From Bacteroidota bacterium (GTDB lineage: Bacteria > Bacteroidota > Bacteroidia > Bacteroidales > Prolixibacteraceae): 64,000 nt of DNA. Shown in pieces: positions 9,608 through 19,179 of the stretch. Position numbers and translations under genes: made by a program. The notes beneath the pieces are model-generated. The model saw only the letters and a list, made by a program, of their open reading frames with translations. It was not told where the DNA came from and made no database searches. The DNA lies in assembly GCA_029265715.1 (NCBI GenBank), contig JAJUGZ010000005.1, positions 1 through 64,000 on the forward strand. The letters run 5' to 3'. Each line of letters starts with the position of its first letter. Within the stretch, counting starts at the first letter, position 1.

Positions 9608-10900
9608 TTAGTTGCTTTTCCTGATATCATTCAACCTTACCGTCACTGCATTTTTGTGGGCATTTAGTTGTTCGGCAGCAGCCATCGTTTCAATAACCGG
9701 TCCAAGTGTTTTCATCCCTTCCGAGGTTATTTCCTGAAAGGTAATTTTTCTCAGATAACTGTCGAGATTGACACCGCTGAACGAGCGGGCCCATCCGTTG
9801 GTGGGCAGTGTGTGGTTTGTTCCCGAAGCATAATCGCCGGCGCTTTCGGGGGTGTAATTTCCCAGGAAGACCGAGCCGGCATTGGTAATCTGTTCGGCTA
9901 CTTCCAGATAATTTTTCATCGAAATGATCAAGTGTTCCGGCGCATACGAATTGATCAGGTTTATCATCGCCTGAACGTCGTTTAATACAATGGCCTGACT
10001 ATTGGCCAGTGCTTTTTCGGCAATGGCTTTTCTGGGGAGCTCGTTTAACTGGCGGGTAAGTTCTTGTTCTACTTGCCCGATCAGCAAAGCATCGTTGGTA
10101 ATCAGCACAACCTGCGAGTCGGGGCCGTGTTCGGCTTGCGAGAGTAGATCAGCTGCAATGAAGGCCGGATTGGCACCCGAGTCGGCCATGACAGCTACCT
10201 CGGAAGGACCAGCCGGCATGTCGATCGCCACATCATTGATGCTGACCAATTGTTTGGCTGCCATGACGTATTGATTGCCAGGGCCAAAAATTTTGTTCAC
10301 ACGAGGTACGCAATCCACGCCGTAAGCCATTGCCCCGATGGCCTGAATTCCGCCGAGTTTGAAAATTTTAGTAACGCCAACCACCTTGGCCGCAAACAGG
10401 ATAGCCGGGTTGATTTTGCCTTCTTTATCAGGAGGCGTGCATAAAATAATTTCTTTGCACCCTGCAATTTTAGCCGGAATAGCCAACATCAACACGGTTG
10501 AAAAAAGTGGGGCAGAACCTCCCGGAATGTACAATCCGACTTTTTCGATGGGCACAGGTTTTTGCCAGCAAATAACGCCTGGTGTTGTCTCTATTTTGCT
10601 GGTTTGTGGAATTTGTGACTCGTGAAATTTTCGGATATTTCCGGCTGCTGTTAGTATAGATTCTTTCAGGGTCTCATCCACCAAATTAATTGCTTCGGTA
10701 ATTTCTTCCTGACCGACAGCGATATCGCTGATAAAAACGCCATCGAATTTCTCGGTGTATTTTCGGATAGCCTTAATCCCCGACGTCTTGATATCGTTCA
10801 GGATAACCTGTACTTGTTGTGTAAGTTCCCCAACGTTGAATAAAGGACGCTTCAGAATATCGTCCCAAGTGTTTTCTTCCGGATTTATGTAGGTTTTCAT
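9608..10900 (-). CDS. hisD: Histidinol dehydrogenase
   Basis: [28 protein letters not shown]…GPGNQYV…[11 protein letters not shown]…[12 protein letters not shown] HisD motifs. Confidence 0.97.
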   Translation of the reverse strand: MKTYINPEENTWDDILKRPLFNVGELTQQVQVILNDIKTSGIKAIRKYTEKFDGVFISDIAVGQEEITEAINLVDETLKESILTAAGNIRKFHESQIPQTSKIETTPGVICWQKPVPIEKVGLYIPGGSAPLFSTVLMLAIPAKIAGCKEIILCTPPDKEGKINPAILFAAKVVGVTKIFKLGGIQAIGAMAYGVDCVPRVNKIFGPGNQYVMAAKQLVSINDVAIDMPAGPSEVAVMADSGANPAFIAADLLSQAEHGPDSQVVLITNDALLIGQVEQELTRQLNELPRKAIAEKALANSQAIVLNDVQAMINLINSYAPEHLIISMKNYLEVAEQITNAGSVFLGNYTPESAGDYASGTNHTLPTNGWARSFSGVNLDSYLRKITFQEITSEGMKTLGPVIETMAAAEQLNAHKNAVTVRLNDIRKSN

Positions 10901-11793
10901 ACGCGTTGTGTTTTTGCATTTTTCGTTTTCAAAGCCAGAAAGTTTCCGGCGAACAGGAACAATATGCCCAGAGCAACGATTGCTCCCCAGTGGTAATTTT
11001 CAAAGAATGAAGAAATAATCAGCGCAATGACCGGAGCAACCAGGGTTGTATAGCCGGCGCGGTCGGGGCCGATGTCGCCAACCAGTTTTAAATAGAGGGT
11101 GAATGCGACAATAGAGCCAAGAACAGACAGGTACAGCAGTGAACCAATGTATGGAAGGGAGACATCGAGCGAGAAACTTCTTCCTGAAAGCGGAACCATT
11201 AGCATCATCGCCAGGCTCCCATAAGTCATGCTAAACGCGTTCGTTTGAATGACCGGTAGCTTTTTTGTTTGATTGTAGGCTGAGAGAATGTTTCCTAACG
11301 AAGCCAGGATGATTGACGCAAAGCAGAACAGAAGCGCCTGGTATGCCTTTGAAATTTGCGTTGCATTGGAAAGTTCATGGTTAAAAATCATGACTGTGCC
11401 GGCAATACCCAAGATCGCGCCAAGCATTACCTCTTTTTTGATTTTGCCTTTCAGTAACAGATAATTGAAAAGAATATTGGTAAAAATGGAAAACGAGAAG
11501 ATGATTGCGACAACTCCGCTTGTCAGTTTTGTTTCGGCCAAATAAACCAGCCAATAATTAAATCCGAACAAGATTATTCCCTGAAGCATCATCCGGAGGT
11601 GTTCGGCGAGGGTGTACCGCAGATTGAGTTTGCGGATCAGGCTAAATGCCATCAACAGCAATCCTGCAACCAGGAACCGATAGACCACAGATACCAGCGG
11701 GTCGACTTTGCCTAGCTGGAGTTTGATGGCAAACCAGGTCGAGCCCCAGATAAAACAGGGGATAATAAAATACAGTAGTTGTCGTGTCTTCAT
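10897..11793 (-). CDS. EamA/DMT-family membrane transporter
   Basis: About ten hydrophobic segments; IIPCFIWGSTWFAIK start typical of EamA; overlaps the hisD start by 4 nt. Confidence 0.85.
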   Translation of the reverse strand: MKTRQLLYFIIPCFIWGSTWFAIKLQLGKVDPLVSVVYRFLVAGLLLMAFSLIRKLNLRYTLAEHLRMMLQGIILFGFNYWLVYLAETKLTSGVVAIIFSFSIFTNILFNYLLLKGKIKKEVMLGAILGIAGTVMIFNHELSNATQISKAYQALLFCFASIILASLGNILSAYNQTKKLPVIQTNAFSMTYGSLAMMLMVPLSGRSFSLDVSLPYIGSLLYLSVLGSIVAFTLYLKLVGDIGPDRAGYTTLVAPVIALIISSFFENYHWGAIVALGILFLFAGNFLALKTKNAKTQRV

Positions 11794-11798
11794 AATTG

Positions 11799-12656
11799 TT
11801 ACAGGATCATTTTCTCGATCGGGATTACCAGGATGCCCTGAGCGCCGGCGGCTTTCAGCTTGCTGATAATTTCCCAGAAATATTTTTCTTCGATCACTGA
11901 GTGGATCGAACTCCAGCCTTCTTCGGCCAATGGCATGACTGTTGGGCTTTTCATGCCAGGGAGCAGCGACTCGATTTCTTTGAGTTTTTCATTCGGGGCA
12001 TTCAGTAAAATGTATTTTTTCTTGTCGGCCCGCTGAACCGATTCCATCCGGAATATCATTTCGTCGAGGATAGCCTGTTTTTCTGGCGAAAGATTGGGAG
12101 TAGCAATCAGTAAGGCTTCTGAGTTAATCACTACTTCAACTTCTTTCAGTCGGTTGCTGACCAGTGTGCTTCCTGAACTTACAATGTCGAAGATGGCATC
12201 GGCCAGGCCAATCCCGGGCGCGATTTCTACCGATCCGGTGATGACGTGGATATCGGCTTTTACGTTTTTCTGGTCAAGAAAATCTTTCAGGATAACCGGA
12301 TACGAAGTGGCGATTTTTTTCCCGTTGAAATATTCGATCCCGTTATAGACATCGTCTTTCGGAATTGCCAGTGATAGGCGGCATTTGCTGAATCCCAGTC
12401 GTTTGGCAATGATCACATTTTCTTTCTTTTCGAGCATTTCGTTTTCGCCCACAATGCCTACGTCGGCCACTCCGTCGGCCACTGCCTGGGGAATATCATC
12501 GTCGCGGAGGAATAAAACCTCTAACGGGAAATTGCTTGCTGCAGCAATTAGTTTCCGGGAACTGAGGGGGAGTTTAATTCCTGCGTCATCGATTAATTTT
12601 ACTGAATCTTCGTTGAGGCGTCCTTTTGTCTGGATCGCAATTTTTAAAATACTCAT
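11799..12656 (-). CDS. hisG: ATP phosphoribosyltransferase (long form)
   Basis: LKIAIQTKGRLNEDSVKLI…DDIPQAVADGVADVGIVGENEM…ATSYPVILKDFL and C-terminal regulatory domain. Confidence 0.96.
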   Translation of the reverse strand: MSILKIAIQTKGRLNEDSVKLIDDAGIKLPLSSRKLIAAASNFPLEVLFLRDDDIPQAVADGVADVGIVGENEMLEKKENVIIAKRLGFSKCRLSLAIPKDDVYNGIEYFNGKKIATSYPVILKDFLDQKNVKADIHVITGSVEIAPGIGLADAIFDIVSSGSTLVSNRLKEVEVVINSEALLIATPNLSPEKQAILDEMIFRMESVQRADKKKYILLNAPNEKLKEIESLLPGMKSPTVMPLAEEGWSSIHSVIEEKYFWEIISKLKAAGAQGILVIPIEKMIL

Positions 12657-12674
12657 TTTGAAACGGGTTTTAAA

Positions 12675-12710
12675 TAAAAAAGGCTTACCTGATGTGGTAA
12701 GCCTTTTTTT
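12675..12710 (-). terminator. his operon attenuator terminator hairpin
   Basis: Minus strand GGCTTACC-ACATCA-GGTAAGCC followed by TTTTTT, ~20 nt upstream of the hisG ATG. Confidence 0.9.
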
Positions 12711-12745
12711 GGGTTAATATCTTTTTTGAAATTCAGACAAAACAA

Positions 12746-12808
12746 TTACGGCCTACCGGTTGACAGGTTCATGTGATGATGGCCGTAATGAGTAAATCCG
12801 TTTTTCAT
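12746..12808 (-). CDS. his operon leader peptide, MKNGFTHYGHHHMNLSTGRP
   Basis: 20-codon ORF with His-Tyr-Gly-His-His-His run; lies between a 9-bp inverted repeat (ATTACGGCC/GGCCGTAAT) and the terminator upstream of hisG. Confidence 0.85.
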   Translation of the reverse strand: MKNGFTHYGHHHMNLSTGRP

Positions 12809-12941
12809 TCGTATAAATTTTCAATGTAAGTTCGTACAATTTTTGTAACCGTGTTCGCTTTTCAAGCTGAATTCCAACGGATGGAATAACCAGTTATACA
12901 TTTTCGGTTTGTATGAGCGATGGCTCTTCTGGTTATTTCAT
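12803..12941 (+). repeat. Structured repeat, locus B: conserved flank + 61-nt hairpin unit (12881-12941)
   Basis: TTCATTCGTATAAATTTTCAATGTAAGTTCGTACAATTTTTGTAAC flank; ATGGAATAACCAG…CTGGTTATTTCAT stem with two compensated pairs relative to locus A. Confidence 0.85.
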
Positions 12942-13129
12942 ATGTTTTATTAATTCGGCTGCAATGTTAGTAATAAATTGAAAGCAATCCAAACGAACAG
13001 GCGTTAAATTATAATTAAGTGTGACGAAAGAGGCAATGTATTTTATATGTAGTCGTACAATCGATTGCATAATTCTGTTCTTTTCCTATTTTTGTGGCTG
13101 ATAACCTATACCGATTTAAACAGTTATTT

Positions 13130-14239
13130 ATGAAAAAACGAATCATTTCCCTTGTTTTGTGTCAACTTGTATTTGCATTTTTCACCTTTGCATCAGAAAA
13201 AGGAAACGACAGCAAATATTTCTCGAAGCCGTACATAAAAAGTGTAATGGAGAAGGCCGCTTACTGGCAACTCGCTCACCCCAAACATGAGCTCTACGAT
13301 TGGACTAACGGCGCCTTTTATGCCGGCGTTAGCGCTGCGTATGAAACGACGCATTCAAAAAAGATCCTGGACGCGATGATCAGAATGGGAGAGGCCAATC
13401 AGTGGAAACCCGGGCCGCGGTTGCACCATGCCGATGATTATGCTATCTGTCAGACTTATGTCGATGTGTACCGGATAAAAAAGGATGAGAAAATGATTAC
13501 GCCTTTCAAAAAGGCGACCGACGAATTTATGGCTACTCCTTATCCGTCTGAAATGAAGATGCGTCCTATTACATGGTGGTGGTGCGATGCTTTGTTTATG
13601 GCCCCTCCGGCTTTGGTAAAGTTGGGAGTTACTCTGAATGAACCCAGATATCTGGAATTGAGCGATAAACTTTTTAAAGAAACGTACGATTTGCTTTACG
13701 ATAAGGATGAACATTTGTTTGCTCGCGACAAGAGTTATCAAACAAACTGGGAAAAACCAATTTTGGAGGCTAACGGTAAAAAGATTTTTTGGTCGCGAGG
13801 AAATGGTTGGGTCATGGGTGGCTTGGTCCGTATCTTAAGCGAACTGCCAAAAGATTATCAGGGGCGTGCATTTTATGTGCAAATTTTTAAAGAAATGGCT
13901 GAAAAAATTGTTTCTTTGCAGCAGCCTGACGGATTGTGGAGGGCAAGTTTGCTCGATCCCGATTCTTACCCCGGAGGTGAAGCCAGTGGTTCAGGTTTTT
14001 ACTGTTATGCATTGGCGTGGGGTGTTAATAATGGACTTTTATCGAAAAGTGCATTTCTACCGGCTGTCAAAAAAGCTTGGGTTGGCTTGAATGGATTAGT
14101 TCATACGGATGGAATGGTTGGATGGTGCCAGCCAATTGGAGCTGATCCGAAGAAAAATTTCAATGCTGATAGCTGGGAAGTTTATGGTGCTGGTGCCTTC
14201 CTGTTAGCAGGAAGTGAAATCATAAAGATGCGTGATTAG
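13130..14239 (+). CDS. Glycoside hydrolase family 105/88-like (unsaturated rhamnogalacturonyl hydrolase-type)
   Basis: Signal peptide MKKRIISLVLCQLVFAFF; HADDYAICQTYVDVY, WWWCDALFMAPP, FWSRGNGWVMGGL motifs. Confidence 0.88.
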   Translation: MKKRIISLVLCQLVFAFFTFASEKGNDSKYFSKPYIKSVMEKAAYWQLAHPKHELYDWTNGAFYAGVSAAYETTHSKKILDAMIRMGEANQWKPGPRLHHADDYAICQTYVDVYRIKKDEKMITPFKKATDEFMATPYPSEMKMRPITWWWCDALFMAPPALVKLGVTLNEPRYLELSDKLFKETYDLLYDKDEHLFARDKSYQTNWEKPILEANGKKIFWSRGNGWVMGGLVRILSELPKDYQGRAFYVQIFKEMAEKIVSLQQPDGLWRASLLDPDSYPGGEASGSGFYCYALAWGVNNGLLSKSAFLPAVKKAWVGLNGLVHTDGMVGWCQPIGADPKKNFNADSWEVYGAGAFLLAGSEIIKMRD

Positions 14240-14305
14240 CTATTTATTTAGCTAGGTTTTTTATTAACCAATAGTTTGAATTGGTTGATCTTGTTTGTGG
14301 TATGA

Positions 14306-14331
14306 AAAAGCCGACCAGAGGGTCGGCTTTT
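14306..14331. terminator. Bidirectional terminator between GH105 gene and dnaJ
   Basis: AAAAGCCGACC-AGAG-GGTCGGCTTTT. Confidence 0.85.
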
Positions 14332-14358
14332 CTATTCTATATATTGTTGCTCTTTTTT

Positions 14359-15513
14359 TTAGTCAAATATGTCGCGCATTTTCTCGAAAAAGCTCTTGGT
14401 CGATTGGTCTGGTCCTTCGGTGAAATTGGGAGAACTTTGCAGTTTTTCCAAAAGTTTCTTTTCTTCCGAGTTTAACTTTTTGGGAACCCAGACATGAACC
14501 CGAACCAGCAGGTCTCCTTTTCCATAGCCATTTACATCGGGTAAGCCTTTGCCTCTCAAGCGGAGTATTTTTTCAGGCTGGGTGCCCGGTTCAATTTTGA
14601 CCTTTACACGGCTATCTACAGTTGGGATTTCGGTGGTCGTTCCGAGCGTAATTTCAGGGAATGACAGGAATAGGTTGTATATCAAGTTGTTGCCGTCGCG
14701 GGTCAGTTCGGGGTGTTCTTCTTCCTGGATGACAACAAATAAATCGCCATTTACGCCTCCTCTGCGACCGGCATTTCCTTTACCGGATACATTTAGTTGC
14801 ATGCCTTCGCCAACTCCAGCCGGGATTTTAATAGAGATTACTTCTTCGTCGCGAACCACTCCTTCTCCCTGGCAGGCTGTACATTTGTTGGTAATTATTT
14901 GGCCTTCGCCATTGCAGGTCGGACAAGTTGTTGTTGTTTGCATCTGTCCCAGCAAGGTGTTGGTAATACGGGTTACGTGCCCGCTTCCGCGACAGGTTGA
15001 ACAGGTTGAGAACGACGATCCGCCTTGCGCCCCGGTACCGTGGCAGGTTGAACAGGAAACGTATTTTTTTACCTTGATCTTCTTTTCAACACCATTGGCA
15101 ATTTCGTTCAGGTTGAGCGTAACTTTTACACGCAGGTCTGATCCGCGATGAACGCGGGGGCCACGGCTGCGCGAGCCTCCAAAACCACCGAACCCGCCAA
15201 AGCCACCGCCTCCAAAAATATCGCCAAACATGGAGAAGATATCGTCCATCGACATGTCGTGACCCCCGGTAAAACCGTTGGCTCCACCCATTCCGGCGTG
15301 ACCAAACTGGTCGTAACGTTGTTTTTTCTCCGGGTTGCTCAGCACTTCGTAAGCTTCGGCTGCTTCTTTGAACTTTTCTTCAGCCTCTTTGTTCCCCGGG
15401 TTTTTATCCGGATGGTACTGGATAGCCTTTTTTCGGTAAGCTTTTTTTATTTCTTCCGGAGAGGCATTCCTGCTTACTTCAAGTATTTCGTAATAATCCC
15501 TTTTTGTTGTCAT
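14359..15513 (-). CDS. dnaJ: Molecular chaperone DnaJ
   Basis: J-domain HPD motif, G/F-rich region, four CxxCxGxG zinc-finger motifs. Confidence 0.98.
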   Translation of the reverse strand: MTTKRDYYEILEVSRNASPEEIKKAYRKKAIQYHPDKNPGNKEAEEKFKEAAEAYEVLSNPEKKQRYDQFGHAGMGGANGFTGGHDMSMDDIFSMFGDIFGGGGFGGFGGFGGSRSRGPRVHRGSDLRVKVTLNLNEIANGVEKKIKVKKYVSCSTCHGTGAQGGSSFSTCSTCRGSGHVTRITNTLLGQMQTTTTCPTCNGEGQIITNKCTACQGEGVVRDEEVISIKIPAGVGEGMQLNVSGKGNAGRRGGVNGDLFVVIQEEEHPELTRDGNNLIYNLFLSFPEITLGTTTEIPTVDSRVKVKIEPGTQPEKILRLRGKGLPDVNGYGKGDLLVRVHVWVPKKLNSEEKKLLEKLQSSPNFTEGPDQSTKSFFEKMRDIFD

Positions 15514-15533
15514 TTTCCGATTTTATGATTGGC

Positions 15534-16103
15534 CTATTCGCCGATAACTACTTTTGAGAAGCGTATGACTTTGTCGTTCAGGTAATATCCTTTTTGGATT
15601 ACATCAACGACTTTGCCTTTTAGTTCTTCGGTTGGTGCCGGTATTTTGGTAATGGCTTCGTGCAAGTCTGTATCGAAATCTTTTTCTTTGGCTTCGATTT
15701 CTTTAACTCCGTTTTGTTTCAGAAAATCCTGAAATTTATTGTAAATCAATAAAACGCCATCTTTTACTGGGTTTTCCCCCTCGATGCTTTGCAGGGATTG
15801 AAGTGCCCGTTCAAAATCATCTATTACCGGAAGGATAGAAACTAAAACGCCTTCGCTGGCCGATTTAAGCAGTTCCATCTTTTCTTTCATGGTCCGTTTC
15901 CGGTAGTTATCGAATTCTGCCTGAAGCCGAAGATGTTTGTCTTTTATTTCGAGCAGCTCGGCTTCCAGTTTTTCGCATTGTTCTTCTTTTTTCGATTTTC
16001 TGTGCGTTTTTTTATGTTCGTCTTTATGGTCGGTCTCCACATGAGTTTCCGGAGTTTCCTTTACTTCGTTTTCCAATTCGTTGTTCAGTTTTTCGTCTGT
16101 CAT
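15534..16103 (-). CDS. grpE: Nucleotide exchange factor GrpE
   Basis: RLQAEFDNYRKRTMKEK…VLPVIDDFERAL…VDVIQKGYYLNDKVIRFSKVVIG; start set at MTDEKL. Confidence 0.95.
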   Translation of the reverse strand: MTDEKLNNELENEVKETPETHVETDHKDEHKKTHRKSKKEEQCEKLEAELLEIKDKHLRLQAEFDNYRKRTMKEKMELLKSASEGVLVSILPVIDDFERALQSLQSIEGENPVKDGVLLIYNKFQDFLKQNGVKEIEAKEKDFDTDLHEAITKIPAPTEELKGKVVDVIQKGYYLNDKVIRFSKVVIGE

Positions 16104-16290
16104 ATTTCGTTTCATTAAATTTCTGTCAGTTGAAGGACACAAAAATACTGCCATTGCCAATACGTGGGACAAATTGACATTTCATTTTGCCAATTTTCTG
16201 TCAGAGTGTACAGAATGGATTTTTATGCCAGACAGGAAGAAGGCAATTCGGGCTGGAATGTGAATAGCCTGTCGAGTATTGTGCATAAAA

Positions 16291-16318
16291 AAAGCAGCCA
16301 TCTTTTTTTGATAGCTGC
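16291..16318 (-). terminator. Rho-independent terminator downstream of tlpA-like gene
   Basis: Minus strand GGCAGCTATC-AAAAAAA-GATGGCTGC-TTTTTTT. Confidence 0.8.
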
Positions 16319-16345
16319 CTGATTTATTTGTTGTTGCATCGTTTT

Positions 16346-16891
16346 TTACTTCAGCAGGTTGTTTAATGCCTGTTCCAGAAGCGGGCCTCTCAGGTTGCGG
16401 GCAATGATCACGCCATCGCCATCAATCAGGAAATTTGAAGGGATTGAACGAACTCCGTAAATCATGGCATATTTCGACTGCCACCATTTCAGGTCGCTGA
16501 CATGAAATTTCCAGCTTAAATTGTCATCGGCAATCGCTTTTTCCCAAGCTTCCTTACTTTTGTCGAGCGAAACACTGAACACGGTAAATCCGTTCCCGTT
16601 CTTGAATTTTTTATCCTTGTATTTTTCGTACGCCTGGACAACGTTTGGATTTTCCCTGCGACATGGGCCGCACCACGAGGCCCAGAAATCGATCAGGACC
16701 AATTGCCCTTTCAATGAAGAGAGTTTCAGTTCTTTGCCATCGACTCCTTGTTCTATAATTTCGGGTGCTTTGTTTCCTACGTTCAGGCCAATGGATGCAT
16801 CGTCATCATTATTTTTCGGACCACCATTCCCTGCAAAAACGGAGAGGCTTGCCAAAAAAAACATCGCTGCAAAAATTATTCTTCCTTTCAT
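16346..16891 (-). CDS. TlpA-like thioredoxin-fold protein
   Basis: Signal peptide; DFWASWCGPCRRENPNVV. Confidence 0.9.
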   Translation of the reverse strand: MKGRIIFAAMFFLASLSVFAGNGGPKNNDDDASIGLNVGNKAPEIIEQGVDGKELKLSSLKGQLVLIDFWASWCGPCRRENPNVVQAYEKYKDKKFKNGNGFTVFSVSLDKSKEAWEKAIADDNLSWKFHVSDLKWWQSKYAMIYGVRSIPSNFLIDGDGVIIARNLRGPLLEQALNNLLK

Positions 16892-17043
16892 ATCGTCCCT
16901 ATGTTTGGTTTGACAATGTTAAAATGTAAACAACTGTTTAAAAATAGCAAAAAAGCATTATTAATCGGATTGTTACAGATTTCAATTAAGATTTATTAAC
17001 AGTTTGACCCTGCCAATCCGAACGAGGCAAGGGTTCTCGTAAG

Positions 17044-18354
17044 TTAATTATCGATTCGCGTTATATGCGCTCCGATGGCGTTCAGGCGCAGGTCGATCGC
17101 TTCGTAGCCACGGTCGATTTGTTCAATGTTCGAAATTTTGCTTACCCCTTTTGCCGAAAGGGCTGCAATCAGCAGGGCAACTCCGGCGCGGATATCCGGA
17201 GAACTCATGTTTGTTCCGCGCAGCTGGTATTTGTGGTCGAGCCCGATAACGGTGGCGCGGTGCGGGTCGCACAAAATAATCTGGGCTCCCATGTCGATTA
17301 GTTTATCGACGAAAAACAAACGGCTTTCAAACATTTTTTGGTGAATCAGCACGCTGCCCTGTGCTTGTGTGGCAACGACCAGAAAGATGCTCAGCAGGTC
17401 GGGCGTCAAACCGGGCCAGGGAGCGTCGGCAATGGTCATGATCGAGCCATCGATGAACGTTTCTATTTCGTAATGTTTCTGCTCCGGAATAAAAATATCG
17501 TCGTTCTTTTGCTCTAAGGAGATTCCCAGTCGTTTGAACTGGTCGGGGATAATTCCCAAGTGTTGTATGCCGGCATTTTTTATAGTGATTTCAGAGCCGG
17601 TCATGGCGGCCAGTCCGATAAAACTGCCAACCTCGATCATGTCGGGCAATATTTGGTGTGAGCATCCTGATAAGGATGGCACTCCGTTGATGGTCAATAA
17701 ATTGGATCCGATTCCGGAGATTTTGGCGCCCATGCTGACAAGCATTTTGCTCAGTTGCTGCAAATATGGTTCACAAGCAGCATTGTAGATGGTGGTTGTG
17801 CCTTCGGCCATAACGGCAGCCATCAGAATGTTGGCCGTGCCGGTTACCGATGCTTCATCGAGGAGCATATAACAGCCTTTCAGTTTTTTTGCATTGACGC
17901 GGTAAAATGCATGTTCTGCGTCGTATTCAAAGTCGGCGCCTAATTTCTGCAAGCCGCTAAAGTGGGTATCAAGTCGGCGGCGTCCGATTTTGTCGCCGCC
18001 GGGTTGAGGGATGTATCCAATTCCGAAGCGGGCGAGCAGCGGCCCCAGGATCATGATCGATCCGCGAAGACTGGCTGCCTGTTTGGCAAATTTTTCTGTT
18101 TTCAGATAATCCAGTTTTACATCAGAAGCCTTAAAACTGTACTTGCCCTTTCCTTGTTTGGTAACAGAAACGCCGAGTTCTCCGATAATTTCTATCAGTT
18201 TCAAGACATCTCTGATTTCGGGAATGTTTGAAACAACAACTTCGTCGGAGGTGAGCAAAGTGGCGCAAATAATCTGAAGTGCTTCGTTTTTTGCTCCCTG
18301 TGGTGTGAGCTCGCCTTTTAGCTGATAACCTCCTTCAATCCGGAATGTTGCCAT
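17044..18354 (-). CDS. murA: UDP-N-acetylglucosamine 1-carboxyvinyltransferase
   Basis: EPSP-synthase fold motifs (GAKNEALQIICATLLTSDEV…SLRGSIMILGPLLARFG). Confidence 0.95.
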   Translation of the reverse strand: MATFRIEGGYQLKGELTPQGAKNEALQIICATLLTSDEVVVSNIPEIRDVLKLIEIIGELGVSVTKQGKGKYSFKASDVKLDYLKTEKFAKQAASLRGSIMILGPLLARFGIGYIPQPGGDKIGRRRLDTHFSGLQKLGADFEYDAEHAFYRVNAKKLKGCYMLLDEASVTGTANILMAAVMAEGTTTIYNAACEPYLQQLSKMLVSMGAKISGIGSNLLTINGVPSLSGCSHQILPDMIEVGSFIGLAAMTGSEITIKNAGIQHLGIIPDQFKRLGISLEQKNDDIFIPEQKHYEIETFIDGSIMTIADAPWPGLTPDLLSIFLVVATQAQGSVLIHQKMFESRLFFVDKLIDMGAQIILCDPHRATVIGLDHKYQLRGTNMSSPDIRAGVALLIAALSAKGVSKISNIEQIDRGYEAIDLRLNAIGAHITRIDN

Positions 18355-18386
18355 CCTGAAAATAGTTTTGGGGTTATTGATTTACT

Positions 18387-19016
18387 TTATCGCTGTTGCT
18401 TTTTCTGAAAGTTTTTGCCGTCTTTCTTTTTGTTCCGGTTGACATTTGTTCCGGGCTGGGCATTTCGCGACAAGATGTCTTTGGTTTCTGTTAATTGCAG
18501 CTCGGTGCATTTTATCCGGCCATGCGATAGTTCTTCAATGTCCTGAAAAATTTTATCGTCGGTAACCGAATCCTTGTTCCAGACCAGATAGCTCTTTTTC
18601 ATGTGGTTGGCAATCAAGCTGATCAGGATTTTTCGTTCTTCCTCGTTTTCATAAACAGCGGCTTTTTCAATCAGCGATTCCAGGATTTTCCCGTAATGGC
18701 GGTATTTAATTTTATTGTCTTCGTAAGGAATCCGGTTGGGTGTTGACTGAAAAAATTCAGGCTGCGGCGGGTCATAAGGATAATCAATATCCAGTTTAAA
18801 ATCGGCCATAATGGCCAAGTGGTCCCATAATTTATGTTTAAAGTCGTTGATATCACGCAGATATGGGTACATATTGCCCATAATGTCAATGATGGTGCGT
18901 GCTGCGCGGTTGCGTTCAGCCCGGTCTTCGATCGTCAGGATGTGATCGACCATGTTTTGCAGGTTTCTGCCATATTCAGGCAATGACAGTTTACTGCGAT
19001 TCGAATTGTAATCCAT
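18387..19016 (-). CDS. DUF4290-type conserved protein
   Basis: MDYNSNRSKLSLPEYGRNLQNMVDHI… resembles the Bacteroidota DUF4290 family. Confidence 0.75.
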   Translation of the reverse strand: MDYNSNRSKLSLPEYGRNLQNMVDHILTIEDRAERNRAARTIIDIMGNMYPYLRDINDFKHKLWDHLAIMADFKLDIDYPYDPPQPEFFQSTPNRIPYEDNKIKYRHYGKILESLIEKAAVYENEEERKILISLIANHMKKSYLVWNKDSVTDDKIFQDIEELSHGRIKCTELQLTETKDILSRNAQPGTNVNRNKKKDGKNFQKKQQR

Positions 19017-19179
19017 GCAAAATAATAATAAACGTCTTTAATATCAGGCTATTATCTCTGAGAATAAGGAAATTTCCGGATAATCAGGTTGAAGGTGATT
19101 TTGCTGCAAATTAAACTAAAATACTTTGTAATGCCAAAAAATCCTGAAAAATCTGTAAATAAAGGCTTTTTCGTAGATT

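Noticed and set aside
14549-15151. 200-aa plus-strand ORF
   Set aside because: Antisense to dnaJ, with Cys/Pro/Ser-rich composition produced by zinc-finger codons.
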